Source: Bimastos eiseni (taxonomy: Eukaryota; Annelida; Clitellata; Crassiclitellata; Lumbricidae). Taken from it: a stretch of DNA of 64,000 nucleotides. The stretch lies in NCBI GenBank assembly GCA_959347315.1, contig OY365815.1:620001-684000 (forward strand), read 5' to 3'. The notes beneath the pieces are model-generated. The model made no database searches. It worked only from the letters and a program-made list of their open reading frames with translations, and had not been told where the DNA came from. Position numbers and translations under genes: made by a program. Below, piece by piece: positions 49,529 through 62,735 of this stretch. The first letter of the stretch is position 1. Every line of letters begins with the position of its first letter.

Positions 49529-49689
49529 ACCACCACCCCAACCATTACCGCCATGATCACATCCACCAGCACCATTATCATAAGCATCATCAGACCTCAC
49601 CCGCCATCTGTGATTCTCCCATCAACGAACTGTGCCCGTCCTCAACAATCACCTCGTGATTCGACACCTAACCCTGACCCTGACCCTAG

Positions 49690-50456
49690 GCCCTGGCCAA
49701 CAAACATCGATCATACATTAAGGACGCCTATGACTTCATAAACAGAATCAGAGACACTACAATAAAACCACACTATTTCTTAGTCACAGGTGATGTCACA
49801 GCATTATATACAGATATGAACGTAGATAGAACCATCACTACTGTAAAAGAATTCTTCCGTAAAAATCCAAAAACTAACAGACTAGACGCTGAACTCTTAG
49901 AACTCCTCGAAATAGCAATGAAAACTGATGACCTCTCCTTCTGCAACAAACTCTTCCCACAAATGTTTGGGACAGCTATGGGGAAAAAACTTTTGCACGT
50001 AACTTAGCAAACATGTACCTGGTAGAATTTGACCAAAAAGCAATGGAGGCCTTCCGCATTCACCCACTTGACTTCTTCCGGTTTCTTGACGATATCTCCT
50101 TCATATGGCCCGGTACTGTCGAGGAGCTAAAACAATATGAGGCATTTCTAAATTCTTTAATCCTTGACATTACAGTAACCTTAACATACAATGACACTGA
50201 AATTAACTTCCTTGACACAACGATTTCTAGATACACAGACCAGGACAGGACTACACTGCAGACGAGAGTTTATTTTAAACAGACAGACACGCACCAATTA
50301 CTGCACAGCTCATCATTCCATCCCAAACACACATTCACTGGCATTCTGAAATCCCAAATTTTAAGATTTAAGAGATTATCTTCATTTAATTTAGAACGGA
50401 CTTCGATTACTCATGTAAGACACTATTTGACAGTCCGTTACACAGAGGATATATAG
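49690..50456 (+). pseudogene. M29 PLE RT palm fragment (GKKLL type)
   Basis: As M22 but FRIHPLDFF and SRYTDQ, i.e. without the two M22/M36 private changes. Confidence 0.85.
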
Positions 50457-50500
50457 CAAACGACTACTAAAAGAAACTAAGACTAACACATGGACCAGAC

Positions 50501-50609
50501 GTGAAAAGAGTACTAAAACTAAGACCACCGATAACAATCTCCTCCCTCCCAGTAGTCATTCCGTACAACTCACTATCTATGCGCATATTTTATGAATGGA
50601 AGAAAATCC
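50501..50609 (+). pseudogene. M30 thumb fragment truncated at J1
   Basis: Same J1 breakpoint, but the joined tract reads TGACCCTGACCCTAGG, without the CCGTGAC and GGCGCTGG changes of the compound monomers. This is the less-mutated version of the junction. Confidence 0.85.
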
Positions 50610-50626
50610 TCTGACCCTGACCCTAG

Positions 50627-51395
50627 GCCCAGGCCAACAAACATCCATAATACATTAGGGACGCCCATGACCTCATAAACAGAGTCAGAGACACTACAAT
50701 AAAACCACACTATATCTTAGTCACAGGTGATGTCACAGCATTATATACAGATATGAACGTAGATAGCACCATCACTTCTGTAAAAGAATTCTTCCGTAAA
50801 AATCCAAAAACACACAGACCAGACGCTGAACTCTCAGAACTCCTCGAAATAGCAATGAAAACTGATGACTTCTCCTTCTGCAACAAACTCTTCCCACAAA
50901 TGTTTGGGACAGCTATGAGGGAAGAACCTTTGCACGTAACTTAGCAAACATGTACCTGGTAGAATTTGACCAAAAAGCAATGGAGGCCTTCCACATTCAC
51001 CCACTTGACTTCTTCCGGTTTCTTGACGATATCTCCTTCATATGGCCTGGTACTGTCGAGGAGCTAAAACAATATGAGGCATTTCTAAACTCTTTAATCC
51101 TTGACATTACAGTAACCTTAACATACAATGACACTGAAATATTAACTTCCTCGACACAACGATTTCTAGATACACAGACCAGGACAGGACTACACTGCAG
51201 ACGAGAGTTTATTTTAAACAGACAGACACGCACCAATTACTGCACAGCTCATCATTCCATCGCAAACACACATTCACTGGCATTCTGAATTCCCAAATTT
51301 TAAGATTTAAGAGATTATCTTCATTTCATTTAGAACGGACTTCGATTACTCATGTAAGACACTATTTGACAGTCCGTTACACAGAGGATATATAG
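50627..51395 (+). pseudogene. M30 RT palm fragment with AT insertion
   Basis: KTHRPDAELSE and REEPLHVT. The module runs directly into the M31 thumb. Confidence 0.85.
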
Positions 51396-51439
51396 CAAAC
51401 GACTACTAAAAGAAACTAAGACTAACACATGGACCAGAC

Positions 51440-51548
51440 GTGAAAAGAGTCCTAAAACTAAGACCACCGATAACAATCTCCTCCCTCCCAGTAGTCATTC
51501 CGTACAACTCACTATCTATGCGCATATTTTATGAATGGAAGAAAATCC
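51440..51548 (+). pseudogene. M31 thumb fragment truncated at J1
   Basis: Copy of the M30 fragment, 939 bp downstream. Confidence 0.85.
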
Positions 51549-51565
51549 TCTGACCCTGACCCTAG

Positions 51566-52332
51566 GCCCAGGCCAACAAACATCCATAATACATTAGGGA
51601 CGCCCATGACCTCATAAACAGAGTCAGAGACACTACAATAAAACCACACTATATCTTAGTCACAGGTGATGTCACAGCATTATATACAGATATGAACGTA
51701 GATAGCACCATCACTTCTGTAAAAGAATTCTTCCGTAAAAATCCAAAAACACACAGACCAGACGCTGAACTCTCAGAACTCCTCGAAATAGCAATGAAAA
51801 CTGATGACTTCTCCTTCTGCAACAAACTCTTCCCACAAATGTTTGGGACAGCTATGGGGGAAGAACCTTTGCACGTAACTTAGCAAACATGTACCTGGTA
51901 GAATTTGACCAAAAAGCAATGGAGGCCTTCCACATTCACCCACTTGACTTCTTCCGGTTTCTTGACGATATCTCCTTTATATGGCCCGGTACTGTCGAGG
52001 AGCTAAAACAATATGAGGCATTTCTAAATTCTTTAATCCCTGACATTACAGTAACCTTAACATACAATGACACTGAAATTAACTTCCTTGACACAACGAT
52101 TTCTAGATACACAGACCAGGACAGGACTACACTGCAGACGAGAGTTTATTTTAAACAGACAGACACGCACCAATTACTGCACAGCTCATCATTCCATCCC
52201 AAACACACATTCACTGGCATTCTGAAATCCCAAATTTTAAGATTTAAGAGATTATCTTCATTTAATTTAGAACGAACTTCGATTACTCATGTAAGACACT
52301 ATTTGACAGTCCGTTACACAGAGGATATAAAG
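51566..52332 (+). pseudogene. M31 PLE RT palm fragment, terminal stop lost
   Basis: Starts like M30 (KTHRPD) but has GEEPLHVT and no AT insertion. ATATAG is ATAAAG at the end, so the second frame reads on to 52356 (155 codons). Confidence 0.85.
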
Positions 52333-52376
52333 CAAACGACTACTAAGAGAAACTAAGACTAACACATGGACCAGAC

Positions 52377-52976
52377 GTGAAAAGAGTCCTAAAACTAAGA
52401 ACATCGATAACAATCTCCTCCCTCCCAGTAGTCATTCCGTACAACCCACTATCTCTGCGCATATTTTATGAATGGAAGAAAATCCTCATGCAAGATAATA
52501 ATACACTGCAGCATTACCGCATAATACCAGCCCACTCTAGAAATAGGAACCTAAAAGAATTACTAGCTCCACGTAAAAATAAGCCTATAAAACCCACGCA
52601 AAATACTAACATAGGTTCAAACAAATGTAACACACCTTCATGCACACAATCATGCCCATACATAACAGTCTCCAAAACATACTCAAGCACATACACATGC
52701 CGAAAGTACACCATAATCAAGCGACTAGGCTGCCAAGGCACTAACACAATCTACCTAATAACTTGTAGCGCCTGCAACGAACAATACATAGACCACACAC
52801 AGGGCAAAGTAGTAGAAGGCCAATTAGAACACATCCACAATATAACGAATGAGCATAATAACCCACTAGCAAACCACTTCAACTCAAACAACCACTCACT
52901 AGAAAATGTTACAGTTATGCCAACAGTCACTGTTGCTGCATTAGAAATGGCTCTTTTCAGGCCAACAGTAATATAA
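52377..52976 (+). pseudogene. M32 thumb/connector + GIY-YIG-like domain, 199 codons
   Basis: NLKELLAPRK fits the expected connector pattern best. YTCRKYT and VEGQLEH are private or near-private. Confidence 0.85.
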
Positions 52977-53079
52977 TAGGTAGGCCATCTGCAAGTTATT
53001 ACGCTTATTTGTTATATTGTGGATGTGTTCTAATAGGCCTTCTATTCGTCCTCATCAAACTCAGCAGCATCGGCACTGC

Positions 53080-53124
53080 ATCGTCGTCATCATCATCCTC
53101 ACCATCATCATCATCATCATCATC
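53080..53124 (+). repeat. M32 CAT microsatellite, 15 triplets
   Basis: The flank carries CCAGTACCATT (CCAGCACCATT elsewhere), shared with M34. Confidence 0.9.
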
Positions 53125-53285
53125 ACCACCACCCCAACCATTACCGCCATGATCACATCCACCAGTACCATTATCATATGCATCATCAGACCTCACCCGC
53201 CATCTGTGATTCTACCATCAACGAACTGTGCCCGTGCTCAACAATCACCTCGTGATTCGACACCTAACCCTGACCCTGACCCTAG

Positions 53286-54053
53286 GCCCTGGCCAACAAA
53301 CATCCATCATACATTCAGGACGAGTATGACTTCATAAACAGAATCAGAGACACTACAATAAAACCACACTATATCTTAGTCACAGGTGATGTCACAGCAT
53401 TATATACAGATATGAACGTAGATAGAACCATCACTACTGTAAAAGAATTCTTCCGTAAAAATCCAAAAACTAACAGACCAGACGCTGAACTCTTAGAACT
53501 CCTGGAAATAGCAATGAAAACTGATGACTTCTCCTTCTGCAACAAACTCTTCCCACAAATGTTTAGGACAGCAATGAGGGAAGAATTTCTGCACGTAACT
53601 TAGCAAACATGTACCTGGTAGAAATTTGACCAAAAAGCAATGGAGGCCTTCCACATTCAACCACTTGACTTCTTCAGGTTTCTTGACGATATCTCCTTCA
53701 TATGGCCCGGTACTGTCGAGGAGCTAAAACAATATGAGGCATTTCTAAATTCTTTAATCCCTGACATTACAGTAACCTTAACATACAATGACACTGAAAT
53801 TAACTTCCTTGACACAACGATTTCTAGATACACAGACCAGGACAGGACTACACTGCAGACGAGAGTTTATTTTAAACAGACAGACACGCACCAATTACTG
53901 CACAGCTCATCATTCCATCGCAAACACACATTCACTGGCATTCTGAAATCCCAAATTTTAAGATTTAAGAGATTATCTTCATTTAATTTAGAACGAACTT
54001 CGATTACTCATGTAAGACACTATTTGACAGTCCGTTACACAGAGGATATAAAG
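53286..54053 (+). pseudogene. M32 PLE RT palm fragment, extra A and lost stop
   Basis: FRTAMREEFLHVT at motif B (Gly to Arg). GTAGAAATTTGACC has one extra A, so the second frame is interrupted after YLVEI and resumes at MEAFHIQP. FHRKHTF. The terminal ATAAAG lets it run on to 54077. Confidence 0.85.
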
Positions 54054-54097
54054 CAAACGACTACTAAGGGAAACTAAGACTAACACATGGACCAGAC

Positions 54098-54697
54098 GTG
54101 AAAAGAGTCCTAAAACTAAGAACACCGATAACAATCTCCTCCCTCCCAGTAGTCATTCCGTACAACCCACTATCTATGCGCATATTTTATGAATGGAAGA
54201 AAATCCTCATGCAAGATAATAATACACTGCAGCATTACCGCATAATACCAGCCCACTCTAGAAATAGGAACCTAAAAGAATTACTAGCTCCACGTAAAAA
54301 TAAGCCTATAAAACCCACGCAAAATACTAACATAGGTTCAAACAAATGTAACACACCTTCATGCACACAATCATGCCCATACATAACAGTCTCCAAAACA
54401 TACTCAAGCACATACACATGCCGAAAGTACACCATAATCAAGCGACTAGGCTGCCAAGGCACTAACACAATCTACCTAATAACTTGTAGCGCCTGCAACG
54501 AACAATACATAGACCACACACAAGTCAAAGTAGTAGAAGGCCTATTAGAACACATCCACAATATAACGAATGAGCATAATAACCCACTAGCAAACCACTT
54601 CAACTCAAACAACCACTCACTAGAAAATGTTACAGTTATGCCAACAGTCACTGTTGCTGCATTAGAAATGGCTCTTTTCAGGCCAACAGTAATATAA
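54098..54697 (+). pseudogene. M33 thumb/connector + GIY-YIG-like domain, 199 codons
   Basis: NLKELLA, YTCRKYT, and HTQVKVV (Gly to Val). Confidence 0.85.
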
Positions 54698-54800
54698 TAG
54701 GTAGGCCATCTGCAAGTTATTACGCTTATTTGTTATATTGTGGATGTGTTCTAATAGGCCTTCTATTCGTCCTCGTCAAACTCAGCAGCATCGGCACTGC

Positions 54801-54823
54801 ATCGTCGTCATCATCATCCTCAC

Positions 54824-54860
<37 letters not shown>
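54801..54860 (+). repeat. M33 CAT microsatellite, 20 triplets
   Basis: Longest tract of any standard monomer, with a pure run of about 12 CAT units. Confidence 0.9.
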
Positions 54861-54861
<1 letters not shown>

Positions 54862-55021
54862 CCACCACCCCAACCATTACCGCCATGATCACATCCACCA
54901 GCACCATTATCATAAGCATCATCAGACCTCACCCGCCATCTGTGATTCTCCCATCAACGAACTGTGCCCGTCCTCAACAATCACCTCGTGATTCGACACA
55001 TAACCCTGACCCTGACCCTAG

Positions 55022-55788
55022 GCCCTGGCCAACAAACATCCATCATACATTCAGGACGCCTATTACTTCATAAACAGAATCAGAGACAATACAATAAAAC
55101 CACACTATATCTTAGTCACAGGTGATGTCACAGCATTATATACAGATATGAACGTAGATAGAACCATCACTACTGTAAAAGAATTCTTCCGTAAAAATCC
55201 AAAAACTAACAGACTAGACGCTGAACTCTTAGAACTCCTGGAAATAGCAATGAAAACTGATGGCTTTTCCTTCTGCAACAAACTCTTCCCACAAATGTTT
55301 GGGACAGCTATGGGGGAAGAACCTTTGCACGTAACTTAGCAAACATGTACCTGGTAGAATTTGACCAAAAAGCAATGGAGGCCTTCCACATTCACCCACT
55401 TGACTTCTTCCGGTTTCTTGACGATATCTCCTTCATATGGCCCGGTACTGTCGAGGAGCTAAAACAATATGAGGCATTTCTAAATTCTTTAATCCCCGAC
55501 ATTACAGTAACCTTAACATACAATGACACTGAAATTAACTTCCTTGACACAACGATTTCTAGATACACAGACCATGACAGGACTACACTGCAGACGAGAG
55601 TTTATTTTAAACAGACAGACACGCACCAATTACTGCACAGCTCATCATTCCATCGCAAACACACATTCACTGGCATTCTGAAACCCCAAATTTTAAGATT
55701 TAAGAGATTACCTTCATTTAATTTAGAACGAACTTCGATTACTCATGTAAGACACTATTTGACAGTCCGTTACACAGAGGATATATAG
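55022..55788 (+). pseudogene. M33 PLE RT palm fragment
   Basis: TDGFSFC, TDHDRTT, FHRKHTF and LKPQILRFKRLP. Neither the TAA nor the AT insertion is present. Confidence 0.85.
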
Positions 55789-55832
55789 CAAACGACTACT
55801 AAGGGAAACTAAGACTAACACATGGACCAGAC

Positions 55833-56432
55833 GTGAAAAGAGTCCTAAAACTAAGAACACCGATAACAATCTCCTCCCTCCCAGTAGTCATTCTGTACAA
55901 CCCACTATCTATGCGCATATTTTATGAATGGAAGAAAATCCTCATGCAAGATAATAATACACTGCAGCATTACCGCATAATACCAGCCCACTCTAGAAAT
56001 AGGAACCTAAAAAAATTACTAGCTCCACGTAAAAATAAGCCTATAAAACCCACGCAAAATACTAACATAGGTTCAAACAAATGTAACACACCTTCATGCA
56101 CACAATCATGCTCATACATAACAGTCTCCAAAACATACTCAAGCACATACACACGCCGCAAGTACACCATAATCAAGCGACTAGGCTGCCAAGGAACTAA
56201 CACAATCTACCTAATAACTTGTAGCGCCTGCAACGAACAATACATAGACCACACACAAGGCAAAGTAGTAGAAGGCCTATTAGAACACATCCACAATATA
56301 ACGAATGAGCATAATAACCCACTAGCAAACCACTTCAACTCAAACAACCACTCACTAGAAAATGTTACAGTTATGCCAACAGTCACTGTTGCTGCATTAG
56401 AAATGGCTCTTTTCAGGCCAACAGTAATATAA
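55833..56432 (+). pseudogene. M34 thumb/connector + GIY-YIG-like domain, 199 codons
   Basis: VVILYNP, NLKKLLA and CSYITVS. All linker cysteines are retained. Confidence 0.85.
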
Positions 56433-56535
56433 TAGGTAGGCCATCTGTAAGTTAACTCACTTATTTGTTATATTGTGGATGTGTTCTAATAGGCCTTCTA
56501 TTCGTCCTCATCAAACTCAGCAGCATCGGCACTGC

Positions 56536-56580
56536 ATCGTCGTCATCATCATCCTCACCATCATCATCATCATCATCATC
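56536..56580 (+). repeat. M34 CAT microsatellite, 15 triplets
   Basis: As M32. The 3' flank before it reads GTTAACTCACTTATTT, a private change. Confidence 0.9.
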
Positions 56581-56741
56581 ACCACCACCCCAACCATTAC
56601 CGCCATGATCACATCCACCAGTACCATTATCATATGCATCATCAGACCTCACCCGCCATCTGTGATTCTACCATCAACGAACTGTGTCCGTGCTCAACAA
56701 TCACCTCGTGATTCGACACCTAACCCTGACCCTGACCCTAG

Positions 56742-57509
56742 GCCCTGGCCAACAAACATCCATCATACATTCAGGACGACTATGACTTCATAAACAGAAT
56801 CAGAGACACTACAATAAAACCACACTATATCTTAGTCACAGGTGATGTCACAGCATTATATACAGATATGAACGTAGATAGAACCATCACTACTGTAAAA
56901 GAATTCTTCCGTAAAAATCCAAAAACTAACAGACCAGACGCTGAACTCTTAGAACTCCTGGAAATAGCAATGAAAACTGATGACTTCTCCTTCTGCAACA
57001 AACTCTTCCCACAAATGTTTAGGACAGCAATGAGGGAAGAATTTCTGCACGTAACTTAGCAAACATGTACCTGGTAGAAATTTGACCAAAAAGCAATGGA
57101 GGCCTTCCGCATTCACCCACTTGACTTCTTCCGGTTTCCTGACGATATCTCCTTCATATGGCCCGGTACTGTCGAGGAGCTAAAACAATATGAGGCATTT
57201 CTAAATTCTTTTATCCCTGACATTACAGTAACCTTAACATACAATGACACTGAAATTAACTTCCTTGACACAACGATTTCTAGATACACAGACCAGGACA
57301 GGACTACACTGCAGACGAGAGTTTATTTTAAACAGACAGACACGCACCAATTACTGCACAGCTCATCATTCCATCCCAAACACACATTCACTGGCATTCT
57401 GAAATCCCAAATTTTAAGATTTAAGAGATTATCTTCATTTAATTTAGAACGGACTTCGATTACTCATGTAAGACACTATTTGACAGTCCGTTACACAGAG
57501 GATATATAG
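56742..57509 (+). pseudogene. M34 PLE RT palm fragment, FPDD box
   Basis: Shares FRTAMREEFLHVT and the extra A with M32. The catalytic box is FPDD (TTTCCTGACGAT) instead of FLDD. Confidence 0.85.
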
Positions 57510-57553
57510 CAAACGACTACTAAAAGAAACTAAGACTAACACATGGACCAGAC

Positions 57554-58153
57554 GTGAAAAGAGTCCTAAAACTAAGAACACCGATAACAATCTCCTCCCT
57601 CCCAGTAGTCATTCCGTACAACCCACTATCTATGCGCATATTTTATGAATGGAAGAAAATCCTCATGCAAGATAATAATACACTGCAGCATTACCGCATA
57701 ATACCAGCCCATTCTAGAAATAGGAACCCAAAAGAATTACTAGATCCACGTAAAAATAAGCCTATAAAACCCACGAAAAATACTAACATAGGTTCAAACA
57801 AATGTAACACACCTTCATGCACACAATCATGCCCATACATAACAGTCTCCAAAACATACTCAAGCACATACACACGCCGCAAGTACACCATAATCAAGCG
57901 ACTAGGCTGCCAAGGCACTAACACAATCTACCTAATAACTTGTAGCGCCTGCAACGAACAATACATAGACCACACACAAAGCAAGGTAGTAGAAGGCCTA
58001 TCAGAACACATCCACAATATAACGAATGAGCATAATAACCCACTAGCAAACCACTTCAACTCAAACAACCACTCACTAGAAAATGTTACAGTTATGCCAA
58101 CAGTCACTGTTGCTGCGTTAGAAATGGCTCTTTTCAGGCCAACAGTAATATAA
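57554..58153 (+). pseudogene. M35 thumb/connector + GIY-YIG-like domain, 199 codons
   Basis: As M21, but with CPYITVS. Confidence 0.85.
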
Positions 58154-58256
58154 TAGGTAGGCCATCTGTAAGTTATTACGCTTATTTGTTATATTGTGGA
58201 TGTGTTCTAATAGGCCTTCTATTCGTCGTCATCAAACTCAGCAGCATCGGAACTGC

Positions 58257-58279
58257 ATCGTCGTCATCATCATCCTCAC

Positions 58280-58310
<31 letters not shown>
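58257..58310 (+). repeat. M35 CAT microsatellite, 18 triplets
   Basis: As M21. Confidence 0.9.
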
Positions 58311-58311
<1 letters not shown>

Positions 58312-58470
58312 CCACCACCCCAACATCACCGCCATGATCACATCCACCAGCACCATTATCATAAGCATCGTCAGACCTCACCCGCCATCTGTGAATCTCC
58401 CATCAACGAACTGTGCCCGTCCTCAACAATAACCTCGTGATTCGACACCTAACCCTGACCCAGACCCTAG

Positions 58471-59239
58471 GCTCTGGCCAACAAACATCCATCATACATT
58501 AAGGACGCCTATGACTTCATAAACAGAATCAGAGACACTACAATAAAACCACACTATATCTTAGTCACAGGTGATGTCACAGCATTATATACAGATATGA
58601 ACGTAGATAGAACCTTCACTTCTGTAAAAGAATTCTTCCGTAAAAATCCAAAAACTAACAGACTAGACGCTGAACTCTTAGAACTCCCGGAAATAGCAAT
58701 GAAAACTGATGACTTCTCCTTCTGCAACAAACTCTTCCCACAAATGTTTGGGACAGCTATGAGGGAAGAACCTTTGCACGTAACTTAGCAAACATGTACC
58801 TGGTAGAAGTTGACCAAAAAGCAATGGAGGCCTTCCACATTCACCCACTTGACTTCTTCCGGTTTCTTGACGATATCTCCTTCATATGGCCTGGTACTGT
58901 CGAGGAGCTAAAACAATATGAGGCATTTCTAAACTCTTTAATCCTTGACATTACAGTAACCTTTACAAGCAATGACACTGAAATATTAACTTCTTTGACA
59001 CAACGATTTCTAGATACACAGTCCAGGACAGGACTACACTGCAGACGAGAGTTTATTTCAAACAGACAGACACGCACCAATAACTGCACAGCTCATCATT
59101 CCATCCCAAACACACATTCACTGGCATTCTGAAATCCAAAATTTTAAGATTTAAGAGATTATCTTCATTTAATTTAGAACGGACTTCGATTACTCATGTA
59201 AGACACTATTTGACAGTCCGTTACACAGAGGATATATAG
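58471..59239 (+). pseudogene. M35 RT palm fragment with AT insertion
   Basis: As M21 and M28 (RTFTSV, TFTSNDTE). Confidence 0.85.
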
Positions 59240-59283
59240 CAAACGACTACTACGGGAAACTAAGACTAACACATGGACCAGAC

Positions 59284-59874
59284 GTGAAAAGAGTCCTAAA
59301 ACTAAGAACACTGATAACAATCTCCACCCTCCCAGTAGTCATTCCGTACAACTCACTATCTATGCGCATATTTTATGAATGGAAGAAAATCCTCATGCAA
59401 GATAATAATACACTGCAGCATTACCGCATAATACCAGCCTACTCTAGAAATAGGAACCTAAGAGCTCCACGTAAAAATAAGCCTATAAAACCCACGAAAA
59501 ATACTAACATAGGTTCAAACAAATGTAACACACCTTCATGCACACAATCATGCCCATACGTATCAGTCTCCAAAACATACTCAAGCACATACACACGCCG
59601 CAAGTACACCATAATCAAGCGACTAGGCTGCCAAGGCACTAACACAATCTACCTAATAACTTGTCGCGCCTGCAACGAACAATACATAGACCACATACAA
59701 GGCAAGGTAGTAGAAGGCCTATCAGAACACATCCACAATATAACGAATGAGCATAATAACCCACTAGCAAACCACTTCAACTCAAACAACCACTCACTAG
59801 AAAATGTTACAGTTATGCCAACAGTCACTGTTGCTGCATTAGAAATGGCTCTTTTCAGGCCAACAGTAATATAA
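59284..59874 (+). pseudogene. M36 thumb/connector + GIY-YIG-like domain, 196 codons
   Basis: As M22 and M29, with upstream TAC-TAC-GGG. Confidence 0.85.
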
Positions 59875-59977
59875 TAGATAGGCCTTCTATCGGTTATTAC
59901 GCTTATTTGTGATATTGTGGATGTGTTCTAATAGGCCTTCTATTCGTCCTCATCAAACTCAGCAGCATCGGCACTGC

Positions 59978-60028
59978 ATCGTCGTCATCATCCTCCTCAC
60001 CATCATCATCATCATCATCATCATCATC
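59978..60028 (+). repeat. M36 CAT microsatellite, 17 triplets
   Basis: As M22. Confidence 0.9.
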
Positions 60029-60189
60029 ACCACCACCCCAACCATTACCGCCATGATCACATCCACCAGCACCATTATCATAAGCATCATCAGACCTCAC
60101 CCGCCATCTGTGATTCTCCCATCAACGAACTGTGCCCGTCCTCAACAATAACCTCGTGATTCGACACCTAACCCTGACCCTGACCCTAG

Positions 60190-60956
60190 GCCCTGGCCAA
60201 CAAACATCGATCATACATTAAGGACGCCTATGACTTCATAAACAGAATCAGAGACACTACAATAAAACCACACTATTTCTTAGTCACAGGTGATGTCACA
60301 GCATTATATACAGATATGAACGTAGATAGAACCATCACTACTGTAAAAGAATTCTTCCGTAAAAATCCAAAAACTAACAGACTAGACGCTGAACTCTTAG
60401 AACTCCTGGAAATAGCAATGAAAACTGATGACCTCTCCTTCTGCAACAAACTCTTCCCACAAATGTTTGGGACAGCTATGGGGAAAAAACTTTTGCACGT
60501 AACTTAGCAAACATGTACCTGGTAGAATTTGACCAAAAAGCAATGGAGGCCTTCCGCATTCACTCACTTGACTTCTTCCGGTTTCTTGACGATATCTCCT
60601 TCATATGGCCCGGTACTGTCGAGGAGCTAAAACAATATGAGGCATTTCTAAATTCTTTAATCCTTGACATTACAGTAACCTTAACATACAATGACACTGA
60701 AATTAACTTCCTTGACACAACGATTTCTAGATCCACAGACCAGGACAGGACTACACTGCAGACGAGAGTTTATTTTAAACAGACAGACACGCACCAATTA
60801 CTGCACAGCTCATCATTCCATCCCAAACACACATTCACTGGCATTCTGAAATCCCAAATTTTAAGATTTAAGAGATTATCTTCATTTAATTTAGAACGGA
60901 CTTCGATTACTCATGTAAGACACTATTTGACAGTCCGTTACACAGAGGATATATAG
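60190..60956 (+). pseudogene. M36 PLE RT palm fragment (GKKLL type)
   Basis: As M22 (FRIHSLDFF, SRSTDQ). Confidence 0.85.
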
Positions 60957-61000
60957 CAAACGACTACTAAGGGAAACTAAGACTAACACATGGACCAGAC

Positions 61001-61109
61001 GTGAAAAGAGTCCTAAAACTAAGAACACCGATAACAATCTCCTCCCTCCCAGTAGTCATTCCGTACAACTCACTATCTATGCGCATATTTTATGAATGGA
61101 AGAAAATCC
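61001..61109 (+). pseudogene. M37 thumb fragment truncated at J1
   Basis: Same breakpoint and CCGTGAC/GGCGCTGG marks as M11. Confidence 0.85.
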
Positions 61110-61126
61110 TCTGACCGTGACCCTAG

Positions 61127-61728
61127 GCGCTGGCCAACAAACATCCATCATACATTAAGGACGCCCATGACCTCATAAACAGAATCAGAGACACTACAAT
61201 AAAACCACACTATTTCTTAGTCACAGGTGATGTCACAGCATTATATACAGATATGAACGTAGATAGCACCATCACTTCTGTAAAAGAATTCTTCCGTAAA
61301 AATCCAAAAACTAACAGACCAGACGCTGAACTCTTAGAACTCCTGGAAAGAGCTATGAAAACTGATGACTTCTCCTTCTGCAACAAACTCTTCCCACAAA
61401 TGTTTGGGACAGCTATGAGGGAAGAACCTTTTCACGTAACTTAGCAAACATGTACCTGGTAGAAGTTGACCAAAAAGCAATGGAGGCCTTCCACATTCAC
61501 CCACTTGACTTCTTCCGGTTTCTTGACGATATCTCCTTCATATGGCCTGGTACTGTCGAGGAGCTAAAACAATATGAGGCCATTCTAAATTCTTTAATCC
61601 TTGACATTACAGTAACCTTAACATACAATGACACTGAAATTAACTTCCTTGACACAACGATTTCTAGATACACAGACCAGGACAGGACTACGCTGCAGAC
61701 GAGAGTTTATTTTAAACAGACAGACACG
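61127..61728 (+). pseudogene. M37 inserted RT module (a), ends at J2
   Basis: As M23a. Confidence 0.85.
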
Positions 61729-61764
61729 CATCTTCATCATCATCATCATCACCACCACCACCAC
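61729..61764 (+). repeat. M37 CAT/CAC microsatellite
   Basis: The flank keeps TTACCGCCATG, like M11-M19 and unlike M23/M26. Confidence 0.85.
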
Positions 61765-61923
61765 CCCAACCATTACCGCCATGATCACATCAGCCAGCAC
61801 CATTGTCATAAGCATCATCAGACCTCACCCGCCATCTGTGATTCTCCCATCAACGAACTGTGTCCGTGCTCAACAAACACCTCGTGATTCGACAACTAAC
61901 CCTGACCCAGACCCTGACCCTAG

Positions 61924-62691
61924 GCCCTGGCCAACAAACATCCATAATACATTAAGGACACCCATGACCTCATAAACAGAATCAGAGACACTACAATAAA
62001 ACCACACTATTTCTTAGTCACAGGTGATGTCACAGCATTATATACAGATATGAACGTAGATAGCACCATCACTTCTGTAAAAGAATTCTTCCGTAAAAAT
62101 CCAAAAACTAACAGACCAGACGCTGAACTCTCAGAACTCCTCGAAATAGCAATGAAAACTGATGACTTCTCTTTCTGCAACAAACTCTTCCCACAAATGT
62201 TTGGGACAGCTATGAGGGAAGAGCCTTTGCACGTAACTTAGCAAACATGTACCTGGTAGAATTTGACCAAAAAGCAATGGAGGCCTTCCACATTCACCCA
62301 CTTGACTTCTTCCGGTTTCTTGACGATATCTCCTTCATATGGCCTGGTACTGTCGAGGAGCTAAAACAATATGAGGCATTTCTAAACTCTTTAATCCTTG
62401 ACATTACAGTAACCTTAACATACAATGACACTGAAATATTAACTTCCTCGACACAACGATTTCTAGATACACAGACCAGGACAGGACTACACTGCAGACG
62501 AGAGTTTATTTTAAACAGACAGACACGCACCAATTACTGCACAGCTCATCATTCCATCGCAAACACACATTCACTGGCATTCTGAATTCCCAAATTTTAA
62601 GATTTAAGAGATTATCTTCATTTCATTTAGATCGGATTCGATTACTCATGTAAGACACTATTTGACAGTCCGATACACAGAGGATATATAG
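61924..62691 (+). pseudogene. M37 RT module (b) with AT insertion
   Basis: HPLDFF and the CCGATACACAG thumb end, as in M11, M15 and M19. Confidence 0.85.
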
Positions 62692-62735
62692 CAAACGACT
62701 ACTAAGGGAAACTAAGACTAACACATGGACCAGAC

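Larger units (their letters stand above)
45328..50500 (+). repeat. Three-monomer block (M27-M29)
   Basis: M27 and the start of M28 match M24 and M25 (+5187 bp). From the M28 microsatellite onward the match switches to M21-M22 (+12095 bp), so this block is a junction of two lineages. Confidence 0.75.
50501..52376 (+). repeat. Doublet of 0.94-kb short monomers (M30-M31)
   Basis: Two successive monomers of 939 and 937 bp contain only about 110 bp of thumb, the CCTGAC tract and an RT module. The GIY-YIG module, 3' flank and microsatellite are absent. Both share KTHRPD in the RT and the same deletion junction. Confidence 0.85.
52377..57553 (+). repeat. Diverged three-monomer group (M32-M34)
   Basis: Monomers of 1721, 1735 and 1721 bp with variants seen only here: YTCRKYT in the linker, FHRKHTF in the RT, an extra A after GTAGAA in M32 and M34, and TTCAGGACG in place of TTAAGGACG. 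Confidence 0.75.
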
